Origin: Planctomycetaceae bacterium
Lineage (GTDB): Bacteria > Planctomycetota > Planctomycetia > Planctomycetales > Planctomycetaceae
Reading direction: 5' to 3'
NCBI GenBank assembly: GCA_021732975.1
Contig: JAKFWC010000012.1
Coordinates: forward strand, 62,001 to 126,000
DNA: 64,000 nucleotides
Made by a program: the position numbers and the translations under genes
Notes under the pieces: generated by a model
What the model was told of the DNA's origin: nothing
Database searches by the model: none
What the model saw: the letters and a program-made list of their open reading frames with translations, nothing else
In this document: positions 45,087-55,073 of the stretch, in pieces
Position numbering within the stretch: the stretch's first letter is position 1
Layout of the letters: every line of letters starts with the position of its first letter

Positions 45087-46799
45087 ATGTTTCGATGGTT
45101 GATGCTCACCAGTTTCCTGTTGACGACGGCGACGGCTTTCGCCCAGGCCAAGTTCGATCCCACCGCCGAGGCCCTCAAGCACATCGCCACCATGAAGGTC
45201 GGCAAGCTCGATTGGCCCAGTTGGGGCGGCACGCCGTATCGTAACAACACTCCGGAAGCGAAAGACCTGCCCGATTCGTGGGATCTGACCACTGGCGAGA
45301 ACGTCCTTTGGGCCTCGCCGCTCGGCTCACAAACCTACGGGAATCCGGTCGTTGCCAACGGCAAGGTGTTCGTCGGCACGAACAACAATTTTGGCTATCT
45401 CAAGCGCTATCCGAAGAATGTCGACCTCGGCGTTCTCGTCTGCTTCGACGAGAAGACCGGCAAGTTCCTGTGGCAGGCATCCAGTCCGAAGTTGCCCAGC
45501 GGCCGCGTGAACGATTGGCCGCAACAGGGGATCTGCTCAACGGTCTACTGCGAAGATTCGCGGATGTGGTACGTCACCAGCCGTGGCGAAGTGATGTGCC
45601 TCGATGTCGAAGGCTTCCACGACGGCAAGAACAACGGTCCGTTCAAAGCCGAATCGAACGAAAACAAGGACGAAGCGGACATCATCTGGCGGTTCGACAT
45701 GATGGGCACGCTCGGCGTCTCGCAGCACAATATGTGCAGTTGCTCGGTCACCGCGTGGGGCGACTGGTTGTTTGTCGATACCGGCAACGGCGTTGACGAA
45801 TCGCACATCAACATTCCGGCACCGAAGGCTCCCAGCCATCTCTGCATGAATAAGAACACCGGCGAAGTGCTGTGGACCGACGGCGCCCCCGGCGTGAACG
45901 TGCTGCACGGCCAATGGTCGTCGCCGTGCGGCTTTGAAGCCGGTGGTCAGAAGCAGGTGGTCTTCGGCTCGGGCGATGGCTGGATCTACAGTTTCGATCC
46001 CGCTGGTGACGGCAAGGGTGGTGCCAAACTGCTGTGGAAGTTTGACGGGAACCCCAAGGAGTCGATCTACGTGCTCGGCGGCCGGGCGACCCGCAACCAC
46101 ATCATTGGTACGCCGGTCTTCTACGATGGTTTCGTCTTCACCGCCGTGGGCGAAGACCCGGAGCACGGCGAAGGCGTCGGTCACCTGTACTGTCTCGATC
46201 CGAAGAAGCGGGGCGACATCAGCCTCGAACTCGCCATGGACAAGGACGGCAAAGAGCTCCCTCCGCGTCGCCTTCAGGCCATTGATACCAAGAAGGGCGA
46301 AAAGGCCGTCCCGAATCCGAACGCCGGAGCCGTGTGGCATTACGACAGCTACGATGCCAACGGCAACGGGAAGATCGAGTTTGAAGAAACGATGCACCGT
46401 ACCATCGGCAGCGTCGCCATTAAGGATGATCTCCTCTTCGTCGCCGACTTCAGCGGTCTCGTCCACTGTCTTGATGCAAAGAAGCTCAGTTCGAATGGCA
46501 AGCCGGTCGTCTATTGGACGCACGACATGTTCGCTGCGTCCTGGGGTTCGCCGCTGATCGCCGACGGGAAGGTTTACATCGGCGACGAAGATGGTGACAT
46601 CAGCATTTTCAAGTTGTCGAAGGACAAGGAAGATCCGACGGAAGTCAGCATGGTGAACTCGGTTTACAGCACCCCGGTGGCGGCCAACAACACGTTGTAC
46701 ATCGCCAACAAGTCCACGATTATGGCGATCAAGAAAGGTGCCAAACTCGAAGGGGGCGTGAAGTTCGGTGGTGCTTCCGAATCGGGAGATTCCGAATAG
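45087..46799 (+). CDS. Secreted PQQ-like beta-propeller protein with an EF-hand loop
   Basis: A 570-residue protein with signal peptide MFRWLMLTSFLLTTATAFAQ. Propeller repeats include LDWPSWGGTPYRNN, GKFLWQASSP, GEVLWTDGAPG and KLLWKFDGNP. Residues 423-434 are DANGNGKIEFEE, a complete EF-hand calcium loop, set in YDSYDANGNGK. The ATG is chosen because of AAGGG upstream and the clean signal peptide. The last gene part is followed after 71 bp by an alcohol dehydrogenase gene. Secretion and propeller are firm; calcium binding is inferred from the loop only. Confidence 0.9.
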   Translation: MFRWLMLTSFLLTTATAFAQAKFDPTAEALKHIATMKVGKLDWPSWGGTPYRNNTPEAKDLPDSWDLTTGENVLWASPLGSQTYGNPVVANGKVFVGTNNNFGYLKRYPKNVDLGVLVCFDEKTGKFLWQASSPKLPSGRVNDWPQQGICSTVYCEDSRMWYVTSRGEVMCLDVEGFHDGKNNGPFKAESNENKDEADIIWRFDMMGTLGVSQHNMCSCSVTAWGDWLFVDTGNGVDESHINIPAPKAPSHLCMNKNTGEVLWTDGAPGVNVLHGQWSSPCGFEAGGQKQVVFGSGDGWIYSFDPAGDGKGGAKLLWKFDGNPKESIYVLGGRATRNHIIGTPVFYDGFVFTAVGEDPEHGEGVGHLYCLDPKKRGDISLELAMDKDGKELPPRRLQAIDTKKGEKAVPNPNAGAVWHYDSYDANGNGKIEFEETMHRTIGSVAIKDDLLFVADFSGLVHCLDAKKLSSNGKPVVYWTHDMFAASWGSPLIADGKVYIGDEDGDISIFKLSKDKEDPTEVSMVNSVYSTPVAANNTLYIANKSTIMAIKKGAKLEGGVKFGGASESGDSE

Positions 46800-46822
46800 T
46801 TACGAAAGGTTTCCGACGCCAC

Positions 46823-46842
46823 TTGCGGTTTCGCGCCCCGCC
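46823..46842. repeat. Half-element of palindrome family D
   Basis: CTTGCGGTTTCGCGCCCCGC equals one arm of the element at 60816-60907. No full inverted partner is present; a short diverged remnant (GAACGCTTGCC) follows. Confidence 0.75.
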
Positions 46843-46869
46843 CCGAACGCTTGCCAGTGCCTCCCGCCT

Positions 46870-48057
46870 ATGATGTCGACTTCTTCCAACGGTGAAGTTC
46901 TCGATCCGTTCGATTACGACCCGCGCACGCGGGTCGTCTTCGGGCCGGGTGTGGTGCGACGATTGGGGGAACTCGTCGCCGGTTACGGGGGGAAGCACGC
47001 GCTGCTGGTGACTGATCACGGCATCGAAGCCGCCGGACATTTGGCTCCCTGTCTGGCTAGCCTTCAGGACCACGGGATCGAAACCGTCGTCTTTCGTGAC
47101 GTGCAGCCGAACCCCACCACCGATGACGTGGCTCGGGGGTTGGCCGTCGCCAGACACAAACAGATCGACTTTTTCATCGCTGTCGGTGGCGGTAGCGCGA
47201 TGGATTGTGCCAAGGGGATTAACTTCCTGCTGACGAACGGCGGGGAGATGCGCGATTACTGGGGCGTCGGCAAGGCACACTCACCGTTGCTGCCGTTGAT
47301 CGCGGTCCCGACGACGGCCGGAACGGGCAGTGAAGCTCAATCGTTCGCCCTCATCGCCGACGCTATGACTCATCGTAAAATGGCCTGCGGCGACAAGAAG
47401 GCGGCTTGCTGTGCCGCGCTGCTCGATCCGGAACTCACGCTCAGCATGCCCGTGGGGGTGACGGCAGCGACAGGAATCGACGCCATCAGCCATGCGGTCG
47501 AATCGTTCGTCACAACGAAGCGGAATCCGATCTCCCAAGTCTTCAGCCGTCGCGCCTGGAAGCTGCTGTCGACGGGATTTCCCGCGGTCATCGCCGATCG
47601 CAGCAATGTGCAGGCCCGCGGGGCGATGCTGCTCGGAGCCCATATGGCCGGGGCCGCCATCGAGAATTCAATGCTCGGAGCCACGCACGCGCTCGCGAAT
47701 CCCCTCACCGCGCACTACGACATCACGCATGGTCTGGCGATTGGTCTGATGCTGCCTCATGTCGTGCGGTACAATTCACAGGTGGTCGCGTCGTTGTACG
47801 GCCGATTGGCGGCGGACTCCGCCCTGTGTGCGGTGGATGATCCACAAGCGAGCGAACTATTGGCAAACCGAATCGCCGAATGGGTCCGTATGGCGGGTTG
47901 TCCAACGTCACTGCAGGAATGCGGCGTCGATCGGGATCGGTTGCCGCAGCTCGCCGAAGAAGCTGCACAGCAATGGACCGGAACCTTCAATCCTCGACCA
48001 GTCGCCGCGACGCAATTAGAGGAGCTGTACCGATGCGCCTACGAGCCTGCCGTTTGA
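46870..48057 (+). CDS. Iron-type alcohol dehydrogenase
   Basis: A 395-residue NAD(P)-dependent enzyme of the iron-containing (type III) alcohol dehydrogenase family. It shows DPRTRVVFGPGVVRRLGE, AVGGGSAMDCAKGINF and PLIAVPTTAGTGSEAQSFALI. The metal site is at ATGIDAISHAVE and HALANPLTAHYDITHGLA. Substrate cannot be told. The start is one of two adjacent ATGs (46870/46873). The C-terminal 120 residues look complete. Confidence 0.92.
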   Translation: MMSTSSNGEVLDPFDYDPRTRVVFGPGVVRRLGELVAGYGGKHALLVTDHGIEAAGHLAPCLASLQDHGIETVVFRDVQPNPTTDDVARGLAVARHKQIDFFIAVGGGSAMDCAKGINFLLTNGGEMRDYWGVGKAHSPLLPLIAVPTTAGTGSEAQSFALIADAMTHRKMACGDKKAACCAALLDPELTLSMPVGVTAATGIDAISHAVESFVTTKRNPISQVFSRRAWKLLSTGFPAVIADRSNVQARGAMLLGAHMAGAAIENSMLGATHALANPLTAHYDITHGLAIGLMLPHVVRYNSQVVASLYGRLAADSALCAVDDPQASELLANRIAEWVRMAGCPTSLQECGVDRDRLPQLAEEAAQQWTGTFNPRPVAATQLEELYRCAYEPAV

Positions 48058-48087
48058 TTGAAGACGATTCTTCATTTCCGCATCCAT

Positions 48088-48162
48088 GTGCCACTGGCTC
48101 CGCCAGTGTCTTTTCCTCGAATCGGCGGCAATTCGTAAGAGCACTGGCAGAGCCAGTGGCAC
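48088..48162. repeat. Palindrome related to family B
   Basis: Arms GTGCCACTGGCTCCGCCAGTG and its complement match at 20 of 21 positions around a 33-nt centre. It lies between the dehydrogenase and the next propeller gene and helps place that gene's start downstream of it. Confidence 0.88.
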
Positions 48163-48200
48163 ACGCCAAGCATCCCCTTTTCCGTTGCGTTGTCGGAGCG

Positions 48201-49340
48201 ATGGTGTGTCTTTCTCTTGTCGCAGGACAATTCGTCTTCGCCGCCGAGCCGTTGAAGACGCCCGACGATGCGAGTTGGGCCTCGTTCCGCAAGAACATCG
48301 CCCAGACCGGTGTTGCGCTCGCGACGTTGCCGGACAAACTCGAATTGCTGTGGCAGGTGGAACTCGGCGAACAAGTCGTCGCCACCGCCGCGATTGTCGG
48401 CGAATCCGTCTACGTCCCGTGCTTGTCCGGCGAACTCGTGTGCCTGGATCGCAAGACGGGACAGCGTGTCTGGACATATAAATCCGTCGAGAAAGTCGAA
48501 CCCAATTCCTTCGCGCCGGGCTTCAAGTCTTCGCCGACAGTCACGGCCACCTGTGTCTATCTCGGCGACGAAGACGGCATTTTTCACGCCATCGATCGCG
48601 TCACCGGCAAACCAAGGTGGACCTTTGAAACACAGGGCGAGATTTATAGTTCCGCGGCCGTCGTAAATGGTCGGATCATCTTTGGGTCGTACGACAATCA
48701 CCTGTATTGTCTTAACGAAGCCGACGGCAAGTTCGCATGGAAATACCAGACGGAAGGCTACGTTCACTGTGCCCCGGCGATTTCGGATAAGTACACCTTC
48801 ATCGCCGGTTGCGACGAACACCTGCGGGTGATCGACATCGAGACCGGCGAACTGTTCGTGGACATGCCGCTGCAGACGTATCTCATCGCCTCGCCATCGG
48901 TCGTGGGTGAATTGCTGTATGTGGGGACGTATGCCAGTGAAGTCGTCGCCGTCGACTGGCGGAAGTCGCAAGTGAAGTGGACCTACAAAGCCGGAGCGGG
49001 GGATTTTCCGTTCCACTCGTCCGCCGCGGTGACCGATCAGACGATCGTCGTCGGCGGTCGCGACAAACTGGTGCACGCCATCAATCGGGCCACCGGCGAA
49101 AAACGCTGGATCTTCCCCACGCGCGCGAAGATCGACAGTTCCCCCGCAATCATCGGCGACCGCGTGTTCATCGGCTCGAACGACGGCAACCTGTATGAAC
49201 TCGGCCTCGCCGACGGGAAGGAACGCTGGAAGTTCAACGCCGGGAAACCGATTTCCGCCGGCCCCGCCATCGGTGAAGGCGTCCTCGTCATCGGCAGCGA
49301 ATCCCGCGACGGAAAAGTGTATTGCTTCGGGAAGAAGTAG
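48201..49340 (+). CDS. Secreted PQQ-like beta-propeller protein
   Basis: A 379-residue protein with signal sequence MVCLSLVAGQFVFA. Blades repeat the pattern FHAIDRVTGKPRWTF, YCLNEADGKFAWKY, VAVDWRKSQVKWTY, HAINRATGEKRWIF and YELGLADGKERWKF, seven or so in all, as in BamB-like propellers. The ATG at 48201 is chosen because upstream in-frame sequence is encoded by a palindromic repeat. A GTG at 48156, at the repeat edge, would give a longer signal peptide and cannot be excluded. Confidence 0.85.
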   Translation: MVCLSLVAGQFVFAAEPLKTPDDASWASFRKNIAQTGVALATLPDKLELLWQVELGEQVVATAAIVGESVYVPCLSGELVCLDRKTGQRVWTYKSVEKVEPNSFAPGFKSSPTVTATCVYLGDEDGIFHAIDRVTGKPRWTFETQGEIYSSAAVVNGRIIFGSYDNHLYCLNEADGKFAWKYQTEGYVHCAPAISDKYTFIAGCDEHLRVIDIETGELFVDMPLQTYLIASPSVVGELLYVGTYASEVVAVDWRKSQVKWTYKAGAGDFPFHSSAAVTDQTIVVGGRDKLVHAINRATGEKRWIFPTRAKIDSSPAIIGDRVFIGSNDGNLYELGLADGKERWKFNAGKPISAGPAIGEGVLVIGSESRDGKVYCFGKK

Positions 49341-49381
49341 ACGGGCGGTTTAACGCCTCAACGATTTTAGCTATGCAGTTG

Positions 49382-49460
49382 GTGTGCCACGGCTCTGTGA
49401 GCCGTGCGAATTGGCAGAACGCTTTGGCAATCAGGCACGGCCGACACGGTCGTGGCACAC
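49382..49460. repeat. Palindrome family B, copy 2
   Basis: Arms GTGTGCCACGGCTCTGTGAG... (26 bp) and near-complement around a 27-nt centre, between the propeller gene and the radical SAM gene. The first 37 bp resemble the copy at 30259. Confidence 0.88.
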
Positions 49461-49478
49461 GCGAAGAGGATGACCGCG

Positions 49479-50789
49479 ATGTCTCTCGAACTCGCCGATA
49501 CGACCGAAGTCGGCAGCTACTTTGTGTCGAACTATCCGCCGTTCTCACAATGGGGCCGGGCGTATGTTTCGGAGATCAACGCCGCGCTCGATGCCGAACC
49601 CGATACGTCGGTGCCGCTCGGACTGTATCTGCACATTCCCTTCTGCCGGAAGCGGTGCAAGTTCTGTTACTTCCGGGTCTACACGAATCAAAATGCCGCC
49701 GCGATTGAGCGCTATGTGAATGCGCTGGCGGCGGAAATCGAACTCGTCAGTCAGCGCCGCGGCGTGCAAGGCCGTGAACTGAAATTCGTTTACTTCGGCG
49801 GCGGGACACCGTCGTACCTCAGCGCGAAACAACTGCGGTTCCTGCGCGACTCGCTGCATCGATCGGTCTCGTGGGATCATGCCGACGAAGTCACCTTTGA
49901 ATGCGAACCGGGGACGCTGAGCCTCGAAAAAGTCCAGACACTCAAAGACATCGGCGTGACGCGAGTATCGCTCGGCGTCGAGAATTTCAACGATACGATC
50001 CTCGAAGAAAACGGCCGCGCTCATCTCTCGCCGGAAATCGAACGGGCCTACGGCTGGCTGCAACAGGTCGGATTTCCGCAGATCAATGTCGACCTCATCG
50101 CCGGAATGATCGGTGAGACCGACGACAACTGGCGGAATTGCGTGGAGCGCGTGAAGGCGATGGCGCCCGACAACATCACCATGTATCAGATGGAATTGCC
50201 GTTCAACACGCTCATCTCGAAGGACATGCGCGAGCACGGGGTCGAATCGCCGGTCGCGAACTGGGCGACCAAACGCCGCTGGGTGAGTGAAGCGATCGAC
50301 ACGCTCGCTGCGGCGGGTTATCACGTTTCCAGTGGCAACGAAATGGTCCGCGATCCGGTGAAGGATCGCTTCATTTACCGCGACAATCTCTTCCGCGGAA
50401 ACGATATCGTCTGTGCCGGCGTATCGTCGTTCGGCCATTTCCAGGGCGTGCATTATCAGAACGTCGATGGCATCGACGAGTATCTGACCACCGTCGAAGG
50501 CGGAGCGCTTCCTATCAACCGCGCTTTGCGGCCGACAGCCCATCAGCGCCTCATTCGTGAGTTCGTCCTGCAGATGAAAGAAGGCCGCGTGGCGATGGCA
50601 CCGCTGCGGGAAAAATTCGGCGTTGACCCGAAAGAAGAGTTTGCGGAAGCGTTGTCGAATCAGCAGGCGAAGGGTTACCTCGAAGTGCAGGGCGACGATG
50701 TCGTGCTGACCCGTCGTGGATTATTACAGGTGGATAGCCTGTTGACGGAATACTTCGAGCCCCAGCACCGGGCCGTTCGATATACTTGA
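49479..50789 (+). CDS. HemN/HemW-like radical SAM protein
   Basis: A 436-residue protein with the HemN-family cluster motif CRKRCKFC in [16 protein letters not shown] (CX3CX2C). Further signatures are [22 protein letters not shown] and [11 protein letters not shown], and the C-terminal HemN-type helical domain ([10 protein letters not shown]). It may act as coproporphyrinogen oxidase-like, haem chaperone or an unrelated radical SAM enzyme; the motifs do not decide. The ATG is chosen for AGAGGA about 8 nt upstream. A DUF1501 gene follows on the same strand. Confidence 0.88.
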   Translation: MSLELADTTEVGSYFVSNYPPFSQWGRAYVSEINAALDAEPDTSVPLGLYLHIPFCRKRCKFCYFRVYTNQNAAAIERYVNALAAEIELVSQRRGVQGRELKFVYFGGGTPSYLSAKQLRFLRDSLHRSVSWDHADEVTFECEPGTLSLEKVQTLKDIGVTRVSLGVENFNDTILEENGRAHLSPEIERAYGWLQQVGFPQINVDLIAGMIGETDDNWRNCVERVKAMAPDNITMYQMELPFNTLISKDMREHGVESPVANWATKRRWVSEAIDTLAAAGYHVSSGNEMVRDPVKDRFIYRDNLFRGNDIVCAGVSSFGHFQGVHYQNVDGIDEYLTTVEGGALPINRALRPTAHQRLIREFVLQMKEGRVAMAPLREKFGVDPKEEFAEALSNQQAKGYLEVQGDDVVLTRRGLLQVDSLLTEYFEPQHRAVRYT

Positions 50790-50839
50790 TATCCTTAAGT
50801 CCGCCGCGAAATCGTTCGCCATTTGTCGTGGAAGCTGGA

Positions 50840-52165
50840 ATGCACGCACTGTTTGGATCGCCGCGAAAATTCTGCGACGGGCTGTCGCGCCGGTCGTTCG
50901 TTCAGGCTGGGGCGCTCGGCGTCGGTGGGCTGACGTTGCCGCGATTGTTGCAGGCGGAATCGGCAGCCAAGACGCGGTCGCACCGGGCGGTCATCATGGT
51001 TTACCTGTCCGGCGGCATCGCCCATCAGGACACATTCGATCTGAAACCCGACGCCCCGGCGGAAATCCGTGGCGAGTTCAAGCCGATTGAATCGTCTGTG
51101 CCGGGGATACAGGTCTGCGAACATTTGCCGAAGTTGGCGAAGGTGATGGATCGATGCACGATCATCCGTTCGGTGGTCGGCCAGCGCGACGAGCATTCGA
51201 GCTTTCAGAATCTCACCGGTTACACGATGGGGGAAACGCAGCGGAACAATCTGCCGCATTTCGGTTCGTTCGTGTCGAAGATTCAAGGACCGACGAACCC
51301 GGTCGTGCCACCGTTCGTCGACCTGTTCCCCACGATGCAGCATCGCCCGTACAACAGCACCGGCGCGGGTTTCCTCGGTCCGGCGTATCAGCAGGTGCGG
51401 GCCGACGGGGAAGACGTGGCCAGCATGAAACTGCGGTATATCGAAAGCCCGCAGTTCCGAAATCGTCGCGGTTTGCTCGAACAACTCGATGGCCTGCGGA
51501 AGACGGTGAGCGATACCGACCTCGGCGCGATGGACGAAAACTATCGCCGGGCGTTTGATGTGCTCACCTCATCGCGCGTGGTCGAGGCGATGGATGTCGA
51601 GAAGGAAGATCCGAAAATCCGCGACCGTTACGGCAAAGGATCATCCAAGCATCTCGGCGACGGCGCACCGCTCTGGAACGATCAACTCCTGACAGCTCGG
51701 CGGCTGGTGGAAGCCGGTGTCCGCGTGGTGACCGTGGGGTACGGCTTCTGGGACACACACGGCAACAATTTCGCCCATATGAAACAACACCTGCCGACAT
51801 TCGACACCGGCCTGTCGGCGCTCATCGAAGATCTGGCGACACGCGGCATGGATCGCGAAGTACAGGTCGTCGTGTGGGGTGAGTTCGGTCGCACACCGAA
51901 GATCAACAAAGATGCCGGTCGCGACCATTGGGCCCCGGTGCAGGCCGCATTGCTCGCCGGCGGAAGTGTTCCACGGGGGATGGTCCTCGGTGCAACGGAT
52001 AAGACCGGTGGGTATGCCTCCGAACGCCCGGTCCACTACCGTGATGTTCTGGCAACGGTGTATCACCATCTGGGAATCGATCCACATAATTTCGTCCGCG
52101 ATCAGAACGACCGCCCGATCGCGCCGCTGCCGGAAGACTGTCGGCCAATCCGCGAGCTGATCTGA
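50840..52165 (+). CDS. DUF1501 family secreted protein
   Basis: A 441-residue protein with Tat-like leader KFCDGLSRRSFVQAGALGVGG. DUF1501 landmarks are AVIMVYLSGGIAHQDTFDLKP, SVVGQRDEHSSFQNLTGYTMG, WDTHGNNFAHMKQHLP, EVQVVVWGEFGRTPKIN and DAGRDHWAPVQAALLAGG. Unlike the copy at the start of the window it has no DUF1549/DUF1553 partner beside it. It follows the radical SAM gene closely and may share its transcript. Confidence 0.92.
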   Translation: MHALFGSPRKFCDGLSRRSFVQAGALGVGGLTLPRLLQAESAAKTRSHRAVIMVYLSGGIAHQDTFDLKPDAPAEIRGEFKPIESSVPGIQVCEHLPKLAKVMDRCTIIRSVVGQRDEHSSFQNLTGYTMGETQRNNLPHFGSFVSKIQGPTNPVVPPFVDLFPTMQHRPYNSTGAGFLGPAYQQVRADGEDVASMKLRYIESPQFRNRRGLLEQLDGLRKTVSDTDLGAMDENYRRAFDVLTSSRVVEAMDVEKEDPKIRDRYGKGSSKHLGDGAPLWNDQLLTARRLVEAGVRVVTVGYGFWDTHGNNFAHMKQHLPTFDTGLSALIEDLATRGMDREVQVVVWGEFGRTPKINKDAGRDHWAPVQAALLAGGSVPRGMVLGATDKTGGYASERPVHYRDVLATVYHHLGIDPHNFVRDQNDRPIAPLPEDCRPIRELI

Positions 52166-52185
52166 TTTTGTCGTGAAGTCGGTGA

Positions 52186-54321
52186 TCACGCGGACAAACT
52201 TGGCGCGGTGCGCGAAACCGCAAGCGGAGTGGGTGCGCGGGTTACCAACACAGTGGCAATGGTGAGCGGGATAAGCGTACCGACTGGTACCCACCACGGA
52301 AGGTGAGCGTGGTTCTCTAACCCTTGCGCCCATGTGCCGAGAAACGGACTGAGCAGCGGTAATGCCAACACCGTGGTGTTGTGAATCGCATGCATTAACA
52401 CGCCGGGCCAGAGGCTGCCGCTACGGTATGCCAGCCATCCAAGCACTAATCCCAGCATCGCCGTCGGGGGAAAGCGTTCCAGCAAGAGCGCATCGCGGAC
52501 GAGGACGTGGAACAGTCCGAAGAGCGCCGCAGTGAGGGTGATTGCCACACCGGGCCGCATCGCTGAGCCGAACGCTTTTAGCAGGAAGCCGCGGAAAAAG
52601 AGTTCTTCGCAGATCGCCGGACACAACGCCAGTGCGAAGAGTTTCACGGCGAACGGCGTGCGGTCAAGTTCTTCCTTGAGCGGTTTGATGAGTTCCACGA
52701 GAGACTCCAACCGGCTCGCAGGAATCAGCCACACTTCCAATTCATACGCCAGCGGCCATAGCGAGAACCCGGCGAGCACCGCAGCTGTCCACATCTGCGG
52801 CGATGGCGGTTTCAATCCGAATGCCGATACCCACGGCACGCGGCCGTACGCCGCCAGCCACAACGGCCAGACGGCGAAGAGTGAGATCAGCACCACAGCA
52901 TTCGCCATCAAACGGGCATTGATCGACCACTCCGCAAACCGCCCGGGCACACTACTGAGAATAATGAACGCGGGAAACAGCACGACGAGCGCGGTCAAGC
53001 CCTGCTCCCAACGCAACCGGGGTTGAACGTCTTCCGGTCGCCGCAGCGCATCGCGCCAACTGCCGCTGCTGCCGTAGAGAACGGCGTCGGTTCCAAAGAT
53101 ACGAACCGCAATCGCCAGGGCGACCGCGGTCCAGACTCCGTTCGCGATCAGTGCGACCGCCATCGCCGCGCCGCTGACGTGGCCATCGAGCAAGTCACGC
53201 GTCACCAGCACCATGTTGGCCAAGGGGACGAGCGCCCAACCCAGCGTGAGCTTCAGTCCGGGCAACAACGCCAGCACACCGGGTGCGATGGACAACATCA
53301 TCAACGGGATCAGGTACGCCTGCGCTTCTTTGAAACTGCGGGCGACGCTGGTCAGCGCCAAGATCACCGCAGAAAAGAACGCTGCAAATGCGGCCAGTAG
53401 ACCGAGCATTTGCAGCAAGCGAGCCGGCGTCAGCCCCCCTGCTCCGAACAAAAGCGACTCGAATCCCGTCGAAAACGCGGTGACCACCATCGCCCCGAGA
53501 TTCACGAACGCCGTCATCAATGCAACAAACACCACCGCCGCATATTTCGCCAGCAACACGCGCGTGCGGGAAATCGGAGCGGCCATTAGCGCTTCGAGCG
53601 TCCCCCGTTCGCGCTCGCCCGCTGTGAGATCAATCGCCGGGTAAACCGCCCCCGTCACCGTCATCAGAATGAGAATCAAGGGGACCAATGTCGCCAGAGA
53701 AAATGAAGGCGCAGCCACACCCGGCACCGTTGTTTCCGACCAGGCGACGGGCAACTTCACCGCAGGTTGCTGCATGGCAAAGTACCGGGAGACGAATTCG
53801 TCATTCACCGCGCGGAACCGCTTCTCGATGTGTTCCCGCACTTCCCGCCCCAACGGCGAACCGCTGCGAACCACGAATTCGACTGACAACGGCAGTTGTC
53901 GGCCTGTGGGAAACCGCACGGCGAGATCGGCCATCTGCGTGCGGACCATCTCCTCGAGTGTCGGCGCATCCTCAACTTCATCGCCCTGAATCAGACGCAA
54001 CTGCGGTTCGGGCGGCTCGCCCGGTTTCACCGGTAACGGGCGGCCCGGATCGATCTCGCGCCCGAGCAATTGATTCCCGCTGGAATACGTTGTCCGGAAG
54101 AGCGCGAGATCCTGCTCACTCTCCAGTGCGATGTGGTACTCCGCCGGTGATTGCTGATCGAGTTGTGCGAACAGAAACTTGGAGAACGCCATCCCCAGCA
54201 GCGGGTAGACGAGGATCGGCATCAGAATCAACGTGGCAATGGTCCGGCGATCCCGCAGTGTCTCGCGTAGTTCTTTGAGTGTCAGCCGTCCCCACGCGGC
54301 GAGGTTCTGGGCTGCACTCAT
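52186..54321 (-). CDS. ABC-2 permease fused to CPBP membrane protease domain
   Basis: A 711-residue membrane protein. The first 400 residues resemble NatB-type ABC-2 permeases ([54 protein letters not shown]). The last 220 residues form a CPBP (Abi-type) membrane protease domain with [23 protein letters not shown] and HAIHNTTV. The start codon overlaps the stop of the ATP-binding gene (ATGA). The final residues ([15 protein letters not shown]) are encoded by a family D repeat half, so the C-terminus may have been extended by it. Confidence 0.88.
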   Translation of the reverse strand: MSAAQNLAAWGRLTLKELRETLRDRRTIATLILMPILVYPLLGMAFSKFLFAQLDQQSPAEYHIALESEQDLALFRTTYSSGNQLLGREIDPGRPLPVKPGEPPEPQLRLIQGDEVEDAPTLEEMVRTQMADLAVRFPTGRQLPLSVEFVVRSGSPLGREVREHIEKRFRAVNDEFVSRYFAMQQPAVKLPVAWSETTVPGVAAPSFSLATLVPLILILMTVTGAVYPAIDLTAGERERGTLEALMAAPISRTRVLLAKYAAVVFVALMTAFVNLGAMVVTAFSTGFESLLFGAGGLTPARLLQMLGLLAAFAAFFSAVILALTSVARSFKEAQAYLIPLMMLSIAPGVLALLPGLKLTLGWALVPLANMVLVTRDLLDGHVSGAAMAVALIANGVWTAVALAIAVRIFGTDAVLYGSSGSWRDALRRPEDVQPRLRWEQGLTALVVLFPAFIILSSVPGRFAEWSINARLMANAVVLISLFAVWPLWLAAYGRVPWVSAFGLKPPSPQMWTAAVLAGFSLWPLAYELEVWLIPASRLESLVELIKPLKEELDRTPFAVKLFALALCPAICEELFFRGFLLKAFGSAMRPGVAITLTAALFGLFHVLVRDALLLERFPPTAMLGLVLGWLAYRSGSLWPGVLMHAIHNTTVLALPLLSPFLGTWAQGLENHAHLPWWVPVGTLIPLTIATVLVTRAPTPLAVSRTAPSLSA
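52206..52228. repeat. Half-element of palindrome family D inside a gene end
   Basis: GCGCGAAACCGCAAGCG, related to the arms at 60816-60907 in inverse orientation. It overlaps the last codons of the ABC-2/CPBP gene on the other strand. Confidence 0.65.
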
Positions 54322-55073
54322 GACGCCCGCCCCAACGCCGGCGCGGCACTACCGAGGAGTTGCAGGAACATATCATGCAAGCCCGAGCATCCGGTGGCGG
54401 CCTGCAGTTCCGCGAACGTGCCCTCTTGTTGTAGACGACCGCGGTTGAGTAGCCCCATGCGATCACAGACGCGCGACGCTTCTTCCAGACGATGCGTGCA
54501 AAGAATGATGGCTTTCCCCATCGTTCGCAGTTGGGCCACGTACTCGAAAATCACATGCGTACCGATAATGTCGAGGCCACGCGTCGGTTCATCGAGCAAC
54601 ATCACCGGCGGGTCGTGCATCAAAGCGCGGGCCAAAGTCACCCGTTGTTTCTGACCGGTGCTGAGGGTTGCACAACGTTGGTCGAGAAACCGGCCGAGGT
54701 CCAGCAATGCTGTTAGCTCCTCGATGCGGCGAATTTTTACGGCCGTTGAGAGATCGTACAGATCCGCGAAGTAATGGAGCGTCTCTCGGGGCGATAACCA
54801 TTGATAAAGCCCGGCACTCGCGGAGACCAGACCGATCGAACGTTTCACGGCATCGGGATTGACGGAAACCTTTTCCCCGCCAACGGTGACATCGCCCGCC
54901 GTCGGCGCCAGGAGCCCCAGAATCATCCGCAGTGTGGTCGTTTTGCCCGCACCGTTCGGCCCCAGCAGACCGTACACTTCGCCTGCGGGAACGGTCAACG
55001 AAAGTCCGTCGACCGCCCGGAGCGTTTGCCCTCCGGTGACGAATTCTTTGGATAAATCGGAAACGACAATCAT
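54318..55073 (-). CDS. NatA-like ABC transporter ATP-binding protein
   Basis: A 251-residue ATPase with Walker [17 protein letters not shown], signature [16 protein letters not shown], Walker [15 protein letters not shown] and the switch His in [10 protein letters not shown]. The C-terminal part is short. It starts at [11 protein letters not shown]; a longer frame upstream runs through the palindromes and is not used. The 4-bp overlap with the permease/CPBP gene indicates translational coupling. Cargo may be sodium, a peptide or a drug. Confidence 0.92.
   Translation of the reverse strand: MIVVSDLSKEFVTGGQTLRAVDGLSLTVPAGEVYGLLGPNGAGKTTTLRMILGLLAPTAGDVTVGGEKVSVNPDAVKRSIGLVSASAGLYQWLSPRETLHYFADLYDLSTAVKIRRIEELTALLDLGRFLDQRCATLSTGQKQRVTLARALMHDPPVMLLDEPTRGLDIIGTHVIFEYVAQLRTMGKAIILCTHRLEEASRVCDRMGLLNRGRLQQEGTFAELQAATGCSGLHDMFLQLLGSAAPALGRAS

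Noticed and set aside
47880-48200. Upstream extension of the third propeller gene to 47880
   Set aside because: The extra codons overlap the dehydrogenase gene and then translate a palindromic repeat; the signal peptide begins at the later ATG.
52186-54321. Long rightward open frames opposite the ABC-2/CPBP gene
   Set aside because: They are compositional shadows with Arg/Ser/Thr/Ala-rich, domain-less products.
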